A stretch of 64,000 nucleotides of DNA from Bacteroidales bacterium. Lineage in GTDB: Bacteria; Bacteroidota; Bacteroidia; Bacteroidales; UBA932. The stretch spans positions 18,745 to 82,744 of the forward strand of contig JAFTMS010000033.1 in the NCBI GenBank assembly GCA_017452265.1, in the 5' to 3' direction. The notes below the pieces were generated by a model that saw only the letters and a list, made by a program, of their open reading frames with translations, did not search any database and was not told the origin of the DNA. This document shows, one piece after another, positions 44,757-54,083 of this stretch. Both the position numbers and the translations under genes were made by a program. The first letter of the stretch is position 1; every line of letters begins with the position of its first letter.

Positions 44757-45890
44757 ATGTCCATTTTTTATCGTAAACAGAATCATCGGGATTTGCTCTT
44801 TAAGAAGGACTTGCATCTTAAAAGACGTACAAAGGAGATTTTGGAAGTTCTTCCTGCTGAATATGGATTCGATGACTTTTTACAGGCTTTTATAGATTGC
44901 TACCCGGCAGCTTGGGAAGACATCATCAATTATTGTACTGAGAGAAGGAGTGATTTTTATCGCAGAAGGAATAAGGGACTTCGTACAGTGCCTTTTTATT
45001 CACCACCTTTGTATTTGAAAAGAAACTGTGGTTGGAATAGAAGACGTATTGAAGTATTGTCTGATGGGGAACGACAGAACAGATATAACAAACTGGTAGA
45101 AAAGGGGCAGAAGAAAAAATCACAACGGGATACGAGAATAATGAAGAATCTGGAAAGAGTACAGGAAGTAACCCCTTCGTATGTGAGAGATTTGATTACT
45201 GCTTATTTCCAGACTCGGGAAAAAGATACCTTGAATATCAATGCTCGTTATTTGATTTTATTAGAGGCCTCTCAGTTTCATAGTAAAGAGACCATTGAGT
45301 TTCTTCACTGTGTAGCAACTTGTGATAAAAATGATGAACTTCGGGATATAGCCTATCAATCATTAGTCCGAATGGGTGAACATCCTTGGAAGGTAAGGAA
45401 AAGAAAAGGTCGTCAGAAGGCTTCTCAATTGAAAAGAATCGACCTTCAGAAAAATCCTACAGAGTTGTTACAGTTGATTTATATCAATCAACAGGTGCTT
45501 TATCAAAGTTATGACGTATTCCTTTCGCATAGTTCCTTGGATGTAAAAGAATTGCTGGAGTTAAAACAAACATTGAACAAGCAAAATTTAGTCGTTTATA
45601 TTGACTGGATAAATGATGAGGTTATGCTGAATAGACCAAATCAGAATGAAGATACATGGAATGCATTGGAATTGCGAATGCGTCAATCAAAGATGCTTTT
45701 GTATGTGATGACTGACAATAGCATCTGTTCACCATATACAGAAAGAGAGGTCAATTATTTTAAGAGTCTTTCCAAACGTGTAGTAGTATACCAACCGCAT
45801 GGAACTACGTTGACCAAGCCAGAATATATTAAGAACTGTGAATCATTGAATTTGGAGCAACTAAGGAATATATCTAACATATATGTCTAA
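44757..45890 (+). CDS. Large protein with C-terminal TIR domain
   Basis: 377 aa. Residues 1-245 form a basic, mostly helical region not recognised, including HEAT-like text (SKETIEFLHCVATCDKNDEL). The C-terminal TIR domain starts at about 250 (YDVFLSHSSLDVKELLELKQ), with YIDWINDEV, LYVMTDNSICSPYTEREVNY (candidate catalytic Glu329 or Glu331) and a final beta strand RVVVYQP. Likely effector or sensor of the cassette. Its end overlaps the wzx start by 8 bp, so the cassette is transcriptionally embedded in the capsule operon. Confidence 0.85.
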   Translation: MSIFYRKQNHRDLLFKKDLHLKRRTKEILEVLPAEYGFDDFLQAFIDCYPAAWEDIINYCTERRSDFYRRRNKGLRTVPFYSPPLYLKRNCGWNRRRIEVLSDGERQNRYNKLVEKGQKKKSQRDTRIMKNLERVQEVTPSYVRDLITAYFQTREKDTLNINARYLILLEASQFHSKETIEFLHCVATCDKNDELRDIAYQSLVRMGEHPWKVRKRKGRQKASQLKRIDLQKNPTELLQLIYINQQVLYQSYDVFLSHSSLDVKELLELKQTLNKQNLVVYIDWINDEVMLNRPNQNEDTWNALELRMRQSKMLLYVMTDNSICSPYTEREVNYFKSLSKRVVVYQPHGTTLTKPEYIKNCESLNLEQLRNISNIYV

Positions 45891-47406
45891 TAGTATAATA
45901 GCAAAAAATACGATATTTTTGTATATAAGGATGCTGCTAACAATGGCAGTAACTCTATATACTTCACGTGTAGTGCTTGCAACATTAGGTGTAGAAGATT
46001 ATGGTCTTTACAATGTTGTGGGTGGAGTTGTTACGATGTTCGCTTTTTTAAATGGAACTCTATCCGGAGCTACCCAACGTTTTATTACATATGAGATAGG
46101 AGTTGGAAATCAAGAAAACTTGAATAGAGTGTTTAATACCGCTATGTGTATACATTGGATGGTAGCTATATTAGTATTTGTTTTAGCTGAAACAGTAGGT
46201 TTATGGTTTTTGTATAACAAATTAGTCATATCCGCAGAGAGGCTTACAGCAGCTCTTTGGGTATATCAGTTTTCTGTCCTTTCTACCATGGTGCTAATAG
46301 TGAGTTTGCCTTATAATGCTTGTATTATTGCCCATGAAAAGATGTCAGCTTTTGCGTATATTAGTATTATAGAAGTGCTCCTTAAATTGGTGATTGTATA
46401 TTTGCTGAGCTTGACTAAATATGATAAATTGATTGTTTATGCTTTTCTTCTTTTCTTAGTACAGCTACTTATAAGAGGTATATATACCATTTACAGTAAA
46501 CGAAATTTTGAAGAAACTCATTATTCGTTAAAGTTAGACAGATCATTGGCTAAGGAAATGGTTGGTTTCACAGGATGGTCTTTTTTTGGTGGTTTAGCAA
46601 GTGTTGGAATGGGCCAGGGTATAAATGTTTTGTTAAATGTATTCTTCTCTCCAGTAGTGATAGCAGCCCGTGCTATAGCTCAACAGGTTGAAAATGCAAT
46701 TTTTAGCTTTGTGCAGAATTTTCAAACGGCAATGAATCCACAAATAATGAAAAATTATGCATCTAACAATTTACAGCAAATGCATAATCTTGTTTTTGCA
46801 AGTTGCAGATATTCGTATTATTTGTTGTTTATGATTGTTTTGCCCATCGCTCTTGAAACTCCTTTCATTCTATCCGTGTGGTTAGAAGAAGTACCAGAGT
46901 ATACTATTTCATTTTTGCGAATAACAATGTTGATAGGATTGGTCAATAGTCTATCCACTCCATTAATGACAGCAGCTAATGCCTCTGGACATATCAAGAA
47001 ATATCAAATTGTTGTCGGGACTATTCTTATATTGATAGTGCCGATAGCTTATGTGGCTCTTAAGCTTGGTGGTACACCAGAATCGGTATTATGGATATAT
47101 TTGGGAGTTGTTGTTTTGGCACAATGTGCTCGTTTAATGATAGTGAGAGGCCTTGTGAATCTTTCAATAAGAAAATTTTGCGTATCAGTCATAATTCCTG
47201 TGTTGAAGGTGAGTTTAATAAGTGTTATACTTCCTGTTTTTATTAACCATTATTTAGGAGATGCTATTATCAATATTCTGGTAGTTTGTTTAGTTTCTGT
47301 GCTATCAGTGCTTTTGACCATTTATTTTATTGGAATTAATCAATCAGAACGTGAGTTTTTAAATCAAAAAGTCAAAGTTGTTCTACAAAGGTTGAAAATT
47401 AAGTAA
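45883..47406 (+). CDS. wzx: Wzx-type polysaccharide flippase
   Basis: 507 aa, 12-14 TM helices, MATE/MOP superfamily. FLYIRMLLTMAVTLYTSRVV and GVEDYGLYNVVGGVVTMFAF are typical of O-unit flippases of Bacteroidetes. Moves lipid-linked repeat units across the inner membrane for Wzy. Its start overlaps the TIR gene by 8 bp and its stop overlaps the next ATG. Confidence 0.93.
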   Translation: MSNSIIAKNTIFLYIRMLLTMAVTLYTSRVVLATLGVEDYGLYNVVGGVVTMFAFLNGTLSGATQRFITYEIGVGNQENLNRVFNTAMCIHWMVAILVFVLAETVGLWFLYNKLVISAERLTAALWVYQFSVLSTMVLIVSLPYNACIIAHEKMSAFAYISIIEVLLKLVIVYLLSLTKYDKLIVYAFLLFLVQLLIRGIYTIYSKRNFEETHYSLKLDRSLAKEMVGFTGWSFFGGLASVGMGQGINVLLNVFFSPVVIAARAIAQQVENAIFSFVQNFQTAMNPQIMKNYASNNLQQMHNLVFASCRYSYYLLFMIVLPIALETPFILSVWLEEVPEYTISFLRITMLIGLVNSLSTPLMTAANASGHIKKYQIVVGTILILIVPIAYVALKLGGTPESVLWIYLGVVVLAQCARLMIVRGLVNLSIRKFCVSVIIPVLKVSLISVILPVFINHYLGDAIINILVVCLVSVLSVLLTIYFIGINQSEREFLNQKVKVVLQRLKIK

Positions 47407-48389
47407 TGAATAAAAGAATAGAATATTTTGAGTTCTTAAGAGGTGTAGCCATTCTGATGGTTATAGCTATCCATACATATACTTCTGGTAATTTTACATC
47501 TGTAGAAGGGACAATAAGTATAATTACTCGTCAAACATTGAATTGTGCCGTGCCTATTTTCTTGGCTCTTTCTGGATTTTTTTTAGGGCGAAAGAAATTT
47601 GATAGCAAACAAGCCATTATAACTTTTTGGAAAAAACAAATACCGAAAGTGTATGTCCCTTGTATAATTTGGTCTTTGCCGATATTAGCTTTAGATATTC
47701 GTTCGGGGGGGGTAATTCTTTGGAAACAAGTCGTTTATATGGCAATATGCGGTTTTAGTATTTATTATTTTATAGCTCTGATAATTCAGTACTATCTTCT
47801 GTTGCCATTACTACAAAGACACTTGAGACGTAATCTTATAATCTCTATTATCCTATCAGCAATATCAGTATGCATTGTAACCTACACAAATTCTGTGAAA
47901 GCAATGTCATTACCTCTCATTTTTTATGCAGGTCCTTTTGTCGTCTGGTTTGTTTTTTATATGTTAGGGGTTTATTATTCACGTATTGAGAGGACATATT
48001 CGTTAAAGTGTTCTATATTTATAGTGTTATTAGGTTTTCTCTTAGAATGTATTGAAACATACCTTTTAAACACAAGATACACAGGTGGAGTTGGCATTAA
48101 ACTTTCATCTTTCATATATTCATATGGCATCGTGCTAATAGCATTGCATCCACAATCAGAGTCTCTATATAGAAAGAATATTTTAACTACCTTAATTGCA
48201 TATATTGGTAAAATATCCTTCAGTATTTACTTGATACATTGTTATTTCATAGCTATGGTAGATCGCGTTTATTATTCAACCTCGTGGTTGCTTCGATGGG
48301 CTTTAGTATCATTGATTACAGTGGTTTTTATAGTGTTCGCGAGAAAGATTCTACCTCAGAAGATTACTAGATATATTGGATTTTCATGA
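47406..48389 (+). CDS. Acyltransferase 3 family O-acetylase with poly-G tract
   Basis: 327 aa, about 10 TM helices. Start motif RIEYFEFLRGVAILMVIAIH holds the Arg and catalytic His of integral-membrane acyltransferases; it probably O-acetylates the capsule repeat. In-frame G8 at 47705-47712 (residues about 100-103): loss of one G gives GGG GGG TAA, gain of one reads on out of frame, so expression can be switched by slippage. Confidence 0.9.
   Translation: MNKRIEYFEFLRGVAILMVIAIHTYTSGNFTSVEGTISIITRQTLNCAVPIFLALSGFFLGRKKFDSKQAIITFWKKQIPKVYVPCIIWSLPILALDIRSGGVILWKQVVYMAICGFSIYYFIALIIQYYLLLPLLQRHLRRNLIISIILSAISVCIVTYTNSVKAMSLPLIFYAGPFVVWFVFYMLGVYYSRIERTYSLKCSIFIVLLGFLLECIETYLLNTRYTGGVGIKLSSFIYSYGIVLIALHPQSESLYRKNILTTLIAYIGKISFSIYLIHCYFIAMVDRVYYSTSWLLRWALVSLITVVFIVFARKILPQKITRYIGFS
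47705..47712 (+). repeat. Poly-G tract G8 in the acyltransferase gene
   Basis: Eight consecutive G in AT-rich coding DNA, in frame as sequenced; candidate slipped-strand contingency tract. Confidence 0.85.
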
Positions 48390-49669
48390 TAAATATAGTC
48401 AATAAGCAAGATTGTTGTGGATGTACAGCTTGCGTACAACGCTGTCCTAAACAGTGCATTTCGCTTCAAGGGGATGAGGAAGGTTTCTTGTATCCTAAAG
48501 TAAACGTTGATGATTGCATTGAGTGCGGACTCTGTGAAAAAGTATGTCCTGTAATTCACCCATACGAGAAAAGAATTCCACTTCATACTTTCGCTGCTAT
48601 CAATAATGATGAAGAGATAAGGATGCAAAGTTCCTCTGGAGGTGTTTTTACACTCATTGCAGAAAAAGTAATAGATGATGGTGGTGTCGTTTTTGGTGCA
48701 CGTTTCGATGAAAAATGGCAGGTAGTTTTAGATTATACGGAAACAAAGGATGGTCTGGCTGCTTTCAGAGGAAGTAAATATGTGCAAGCACGTATAGAGG
48801 ATACATATAAGCAATGTGAGAAGTTTTTGAAGGAAGAACGTAAAGTATTATATTCTGGCACTCCTTGTCAAATTTCTGGCTTAAAGCATTTCCTTAGGAA
48901 AGAGTATGATAATCTGCTGACAGTAGATTTCGTGTGTCATGGTGTTCCAAGTCCGAAAGCTTGGAGAAAATATTTGTCAGAACTCACATCTAAAGAGTTT
49001 GTTCAACAAATTTCGATGAGAGCCAAAAATCGTGGATGGAAAGATTTTTCTTTTAAGGTAGATTATGATAAAGATAAATCGGCTCTATCGTTTATCTCGT
49101 TGGCTACTGATAATGCATATATGAAAGCTTTTCTAAGTGACTTAATTCTTAGACCCTCGTGTCATTCATGTGTGGCAAAAGAATGTAGTTCAAATTCCGA
49201 TATTACAATAGCCGATTTCTGGGGAATATGGGAGGTGAATCCGGCCTTTTATGATGACAAGGGGACATCTGTAGTATTAATCCATAATCAAAAGTTAGAA
49301 GCATTCTTTAAAAACCTAAACCTCAGGTATTCTAAGACTTCCTATGAAGATGTAGTTAAATATAATTCTGCATTGGTCAGAAGTTCAAGACCCCATAAAT
49401 ATAGAAAGTTATTTTGGACGGAATTTGAAGAAACAAAAAGCTTCTCAAAATTAGTGTCAAAGCATACTTTCCCCAGAGGGTTACAGGCGATAAAATATGT
49501 AATCAAGATAATCCTGAAAAAGATAGTAGGGGGGGGTAAAATAAATGCTTTGTCACTTCCATCTCGCATTAATAAGCAAGAAATTAATAGTATTTACTTC
49601 CGCGAGAAGAGAAATAGTTGGAAGAATTATGAGGTTATCATAGAGCTTAAGATAATCAGTAATAATTGA
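48386..49669 (+). CDS. F420-hydrogenase beta-subunit-like Fe-S protein, poly-G tract
   Basis: 427 aa. Two N-terminal [4Fe-4S] motifs (CCGCTACVQRCP; CIECGLCEKVCP) then FrhB-like N and C domains (SSSGGVFTLIAEKVI; DFVCHGVPSPKAWRKYL). In capsule loci these sit beside pyruvyl transferases and are thought to reduce or help modify the polymer; the exact reaction is not settled. In-frame G8 at 49529-49536 (about residue 382) precedes a 42-residue tail; both frame shifts meet a stop within three codons. Confidence 0.85.
   Translation: MINIVNKQDCCGCTACVQRCPKQCISLQGDEEGFLYPKVNVDDCIECGLCEKVCPVIHPYEKRIPLHTFAAINNDEEIRMQSSSGGVFTLIAEKVIDDGGVVFGARFDEKWQVVLDYTETKDGLAAFRGSKYVQARIEDTYKQCEKFLKEERKVLYSGTPCQISGLKHFLRKEYDNLLTVDFVCHGVPSPKAWRKYLSELTSKEFVQQISMRAKNRGWKDFSFKVDYDKDKSALSFISLATDNAYMKAFLSDLILRPSCHSCVAKECSSNSDITIADFWGIWEVNPAFYDDKGTSVVLIHNQKLEAFFKNLNLRYSKTSYEDVVKYNSALVRSSRPHKYRKLFWTEFEETKSFSKLVSKHTFPRGLQAIKYVIKIILKKIVGGGKINALSLPSRINKQEINSIYFREKRNSWKNYEVIIELKIISNN
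49529..49536 (+). repeat. Poly-G tract G8 in the F420-hydrogenase-like gene
   Basis: Context TA-G8-TAAAATAA, identical to the tract at 59183. One G more gives TAA at once; one G fewer gives GTA AAA TAA. Confidence 0.85.
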
Positions 49670-49708
49670 TGTATTTTTTTTGTATTAAAAAGGGAAAGAC
49701 ATACTTTT

Positions 49709-50830
49709 ATGAAAGTAGGAATAGTTACTATGCCATTATGTGCTAATTATGGGGGAACTTTGCAGAATTGGGCTTTGCAACAAGTGCTGATTAAATTAGG
49801 ACATGAGCCCTTAACTCTTAGATTCCCTGTCGATTATCAGGGAATGTCTTCTTGTCGTTATTGGCTTAAGATTTTTCCATATCAGGTTGTTCGTTTCATA
49901 TATCATAAGATAACTGATGGTAAATGTGTGAAGCCTTTACTTATTGGTACATGGAGAAGGAATGTACAAGGCATGGAAGAATTTGTCAAAAGATATATAT
50001 CAACCACGGATTTCATAACAGATTTATCCATGGATGATGTTTATAAAAATGACCTTGAAGCCTTGGTTGTTGGAAGCGATCAGATATGGCGTCCAATAAT
50101 GTATGATGCTGCAAATTATTTCTTTTTTGGATTTGCAAAGAATCATGATATTATTAGAGTGGCTTATGCTCCTTCCATAGCGTTGGACTATTGGCCTTTT
50201 AGTAAAGAAACGACAATTCAACTAAGAGAGTTAGTAAGTAAATTTTCCGCTGTCTCTGTGCGTGAGGAATCTTCGGTTGAGCTTGTGAGAGAGAATCTTC
50301 ATATTGACGCACAATGGGTTCTTGATCCTACAATGCTGCTGAGAAAAGAAGATTATTTGTCATTATGTAAAGAATTGCCTCGAAATAAAGAACCTTTTGT
50401 TTTTGCATATATCTTGGATATGACAGAGGAAAAGCAACAAATGGCTGAAAAGATGGCGAAAGAGTATGGTTGTAAGATATTGTATCTTACAGCTGATAAG
50501 GTTAAAGCTGAAGATACAATAGAAAAATGGCTGGCTAACTTCCGTGATGCAGTTTATGTAGTAACCGATAGTTATCATGGTACAGTGTTTTCTCTAATCT
50601 TTAAAAAACAATTCTATTGTTTTTATAATGATAAACGAGGAAATGCACGTATGGATACTTTAAAGAAAATTTCAGGGGAAAATAATAGATTTATAAATAG
50701 AATGATTGATGAACTTAATCCTGATATTGAATATGAAAGTATAGAAAAGAATATAAATAGATTTCGTGAAGATAGTATTACTTTTCTTAAAAAAGCTTTA
50801 AATGAGAGTCAATCAAGTAGAAAAAAATGA
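49709..50830 (+). CDS. Polysaccharide pyruvyl transferase family protein
   Basis: 373 aa. PLCANYGGTLQNWALQQVLI, VVGSDQIWRP, and VVTDSYHGTVFSLIFKKQFY are the family's sequence marks. Adds a pyruvate ketal (or a related sugar transfer) to the repeat unit, giving a negative charge. Paired with the upstream Fe-S protein as usual in such loci. Confidence 0.9.
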   Translation: MKVGIVTMPLCANYGGTLQNWALQQVLIKLGHEPLTLRFPVDYQGMSSCRYWLKIFPYQVVRFIYHKITDGKCVKPLLIGTWRRNVQGMEEFVKRYISTTDFITDLSMDDVYKNDLEALVVGSDQIWRPIMYDAANYFFFGFAKNHDIIRVAYAPSIALDYWPFSKETTIQLRELVSKFSAVSVREESSVELVRENLHIDAQWVLDPTMLLRKEDYLSLCKELPRNKEPFVFAYILDMTEEKQQMAEKMAKEYGCKILYLTADKVKAEDTIEKWLANFRDAVYVVTDSYHGTVFSLIFKKQFYCFYNDKRGNARMDTLKKISGENNRFINRMIDELNPDIEYESIEKNINRFREDSITFLKKALNESQSSRKK

Positions 50831-50834
50831 ACTA

Positions 50835-52007
50835 ATGAAAAAAATACTTTTTGTATTTCACGTTTCAACGATTGGTGGAGGTAGTTACTGTTTGCTTAAT
50901 ATTCTGAAATCGTTAGATAGGACAACTGTGAAACCATACGTGTTATTGTGTGAAAATGGTCCGCTTGTAGATGAGATAAAGAAGCTTGGTATAGAAGTTT
51001 TTTTTCTTAAGGATATGCGAATGGTACCTTATAATTGGAGTCTACTGACAAAGAGTGCTTTGATGAATACTTATCATATCAATCGTTCTTTTAAGGATTT
51101 TAGAAAAATTGTTTTAGATTTAGGTGTGGACATCGTTTATATAAATACCATGATGCTCTATCCTTATTTGAAACAAGCAAAGACTTTAAAGAAGAAGACA
51201 GTAATACATATACGCGAGCACTGGCCAGAAGGCGAGCATAAATGGCAAAGGGAGCGTGCTATAAAACATATTAAAAAGTATGCGGATCACATTGTTGCAA
51301 TCAATACATATAGTGCATCAATGCTTGAAGAACGTGCGAATGATGTAGTTGTTGTGTATGATTGGGTAGATTTTTCCGAGAGATATGAACCCATTTCTCT
51401 TAACAAGATCTTTCTTGAGGATGTATCTAAAAAGAAAATTTATCTGTTTACAGGAGGAATGGCAAGGATAAAAGGTGGATATCAGGTTTTAAAATGTTTT
51501 ACAGAAAAAATAAAAGGAGAAGATAAGCGTCTACTTTTTTTGGGATACGATATGGATAGACCGACAGGAGGTTTTAATGGATTTCTTAAACGCTTTCTTT
51601 TTAAATTAGGCTATGAGATTAACGAAATGAAAATACGTCAGATTGTAGCTAATGATAAGAGAATAAAATGTATTCCGGCAACCTATAAGTTGGTTGATAT
51701 TATTAATCAATCGTATTGTATGTTATCATACTTCACGAAACCGCATGCTAATTTAGCGATGGTGGAGTGTTTAATCTTGGGAACTCCTGTTGTTGCAGCA
51801 TGGACAGAAGAGGCAGATGAATACTCGCAAGGAGCTAGTCATGTCTGTTTTTTCGAAATGAATAATATGGATTCTTTTGCAGAAGCAGTATTAAGAATGG
51901 ATGAAAAACTACAAGATAACAATCCAAAGCCTGCAAAAGAACTAGAGGTTCTTTTTTCTCGTGACTATAATGTAGATAATTTAAATAATCTTATTGAACA
52001 GATATAG
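50835..52007 (+). CDS. Glycosyltransferase family 4
   Basis: 390 aa GT-B enzyme. N-terminal ILFVFHVSTIGGGSYCLLN binds acceptor; the C-terminal part holds GGMARIKGGYQVLKCF and MVECLILGTPVVAAW with the donor-binding Glu. Start ATG 50835 follows AAAAAAATGAACTA; the upstream in-frame extension overlaps the pyruvyl transferase gene. Sugar specificity unknown. Confidence 0.88.
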   Translation: MKKILFVFHVSTIGGGSYCLLNILKSLDRTTVKPYVLLCENGPLVDEIKKLGIEVFFLKDMRMVPYNWSLLTKSALMNTYHINRSFKDFRKIVLDLGVDIVYINTMMLYPYLKQAKTLKKKTVIHIREHWPEGEHKWQRERAIKHIKKYADHIVAINTYSASMLEERANDVVVVYDWVDFSERYEPISLNKIFLEDVSKKKIYLFTGGMARIKGGYQVLKCFTEKIKGEDKRLLFLGYDMDRPTGGFNGFLKRFLFKLGYEINEMKIRQIVANDKRIKCIPATYKLVDIINQSYCMLSYFTKPHANLAMVECLILGTPVVAAWTEEADEYSQGASHVCFFEMNNMDSFAEAVLRMDEKLQDNNPKPAKELEVLFSRDYNVDNLNNLIEQI

Positions 52008-52031
52008 TCCAGTTACATAACTCCTTTCATT

Positions 52032-53123
52032 ATGAAGCTTATTATTATTGCTTTCCTATACTTTGCCATAATGTATCTTTATAGAAAAAAAGTAACCCCC
52101 TATGCGTACTTTTTGATTGTTTTCATTGTTATGGCCTTTCAAAGTAATGTTACGGGTGATTTTTACTCTTATGCAGAAAGCTTTTATAAATACAATGTCT
52201 TTAGAGTAAATTTTAACGACAACGAGGTTGGGTGGTATTGTCTTAATCGACTGTTCGGATTCTCTAATTTTTTTGTCTTCTATTTCTTTGTTGCTTTGTT
52301 TGAATTTTATGTTCTTTCTAAGTTTACAAAGAAATATGTCCCAAAGGTATTATGGATATTACCTGCCGTTCTTTTCTTTTTTGATATGAACATGATGTTC
52401 TTCCAAATGAAGGGACTACGTCAAGCACTTGCTATTGAATTAGGTGTCTTAGCTATTTATACAATAGGGAGAGGAGTATCTTTGAAGAATATTATTTTAT
52501 CAATGGGAATATCTGCCTTAGCCTTTTTAATGCATCAAACAGGTTTGGTCGTGTTTGCTTATGTATTGTTTTATATTATATTTGAAAAATTGAGACTACT
52601 ATACTTCAATATTAAAATAGGAGCCTATTTATTATCTATAGCTGCAGTTGTGCTCTTTTACTCGCTATATGTGTCAAAAATATATTTAGTGGAAACTATA
52701 CAACCAATTTTGCTGCAATTGGATCTTGGAGGATTAGAAGGGTATTTTGGCGATTTAGGAGAGGCAAGCTATAATATTTTAATAGATGTGGTAAAAGGTT
52801 ATTTTGTATTCTATATCGCTTATAGTTTGAAATATACATATGGAATGCAAAGATATATCACAATGCTTTGCTTAATAGGTGCGTTCCTTGATATGTTCCT
52901 ATTTGGTATGGGAAATCTTTATAGAGTTCCTTTATTCTTAACGATTTATGGTATTTTTGTCTATCCGAATGTAGTCAATATACTTTGGCACAATAGAAAA
53001 AGAGTTGAAGCTTTGGCTTTTTTAGTCCTTTCAATTGCATATGCAGTGAGGACTTTTGTTGCAATTTCTATGAGAGGAAACCCCGATATGTTAGATACTT
53101 ATCAATTTTCTTTTGGATTATAA
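52032..53123 (+). CDS. wzy: EpsG-type Wzy polysaccharide polymerase
   Basis: 363 aa, about 10-11 TM helices. FQMKGLRQALAIELGVLAIY is the EpsG-family signature loop, and DFYSYAESFY resembles the first periplasmic loop. Polymerises repeat units in the periplasm. Placed centrally among the glycosyltransferases. Confidence 0.88.
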   Translation: MKLIIIAFLYFAIMYLYRKKVTPYAYFLIVFIVMAFQSNVTGDFYSYAESFYKYNVFRVNFNDNEVGWYCLNRLFGFSNFFVFYFFVALFEFYVLSKFTKKYVPKVLWILPAVLFFFDMNMMFFQMKGLRQALAIELGVLAIYTIGRGVSLKNIILSMGISALAFLMHQTGLVVFAYVLFYIIFEKLRLLYFNIKIGAYLLSIAAVVLFYSLYVSKIYLVETIQPILLQLDLGGLEGYFGDLGEASYNILIDVVKGYFVFYIAYSLKYTYGMQRYITMLCLIGAFLDMFLFGMGNLYRVPLFLTIYGIFVYPNVVNILWHNRKRVEALAFLVLSIAYAVRTFVAISMRGNPDMLDTYQFSFGL

Positions 53124-53199
53124 GGGGATAAAGATATGTTGAGTGCTTACCTGTTTTCTTCGATATACAATATTTTTTCTTGAACTAATTTTAATAAAT

Positions 53200-54039
53200 A
53201 TGATTATATGTGAACATAAAATTGCCATAATTATGGCAACATATAATGGAGAACGATTTTTAGCAGAACAAATTGAGTCAATAATAAATCAGTCAGAAAA
53301 AGATTGGAAATTATATATAAGAGATGATGGCTCACAGGATAAAACCATTGAAATAATACAAGAGTATAGCCAAAAGGATTCTCGTATCATTAATATAGAG
53401 GATAAGGAGACTCATTTAGGACCTGGGAAGAGTTTCTTTAAAGCACTCGAACAGATTGATGCAGAATTGTATATGTTTTCAGACCAAGATGATTTCTGGC
53501 TTCCTGATAAGATTGAAGTATCATTAAACGCCTATAATTCAATAAAAGAATCCAAAACAAGACCAATAATAGTTCATACTGATATTTCTGTCACTGATGA
53601 GAATCTCAATATTATAAGAAAATCAAGGTGGGATGATGTGAATTTAGACCCTAACAAACTTAAGTCTTATAACTATCTTGCACAATATTGTTATACTCAG
53701 GGCTGTACACTGCTGTTTAATAATAGTGCGAAAAAACTAGCAATACCTATTGCAGACTATGCATCAATGCACGATTGGTGGATTTCGACGAGATGTATAA
53801 AGGCTGGTGGTATAATTGAATCAGTTTATACTCCTACAATGCTTTACAGACAACACAGCAATAATGTTGTAGGAATGCACTATGACAATATAGATTTCTT
53901 TTCAAGAAAAAAAGAAGGACTAAAAAACAATATAAAGAGATACTCTCGTTTAAAGCAAGATGGGTATGGCTCGTTATTAAAATATATATTCTATAAGTTT
54001 CTGTTGAAAGTACACACATCCAGAAAACATAGAAGATAG
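53200..54039 (+). CDS. Glycosyltransferase family 2
   Basis: 279 aa GT-A enzyme, rhamnosyltransferase-like: IAIIMATYNGERFLAEQIES, LYIRDDGSQDKT, and the DxD region MFSDQDDFWLPDK. The start at 53200 places the fold at the N-terminus; the longer frame from a GTG adds an unlikely hydrophobic extension. Confidence 0.92.
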   Translation: MIICEHKIAIIMATYNGERFLAEQIESIINQSEKDWKLYIRDDGSQDKTIEIIQEYSQKDSRIINIEDKETHLGPGKSFFKALEQIDAELYMFSDQDDFWLPDKIEVSLNAYNSIKESKTRPIIVHTDISVTDENLNIIRKSRWDDVNLDPNKLKSYNYLAQYCYTQGCTLLFNNSAKKLAIPIADYASMHDWWISTRCIKAGGIIESVYTPTMLYRQHSNNVVGMHYDNIDFFSRKKEGLKNNIKRYSRLKQDGYGSLLKYIFYKFLLKVHTSRKHRR

Positions 54040-54083
54040 TGAATCGATTATATTTTAAATCACCTGTTTAAATCATTATTTAG

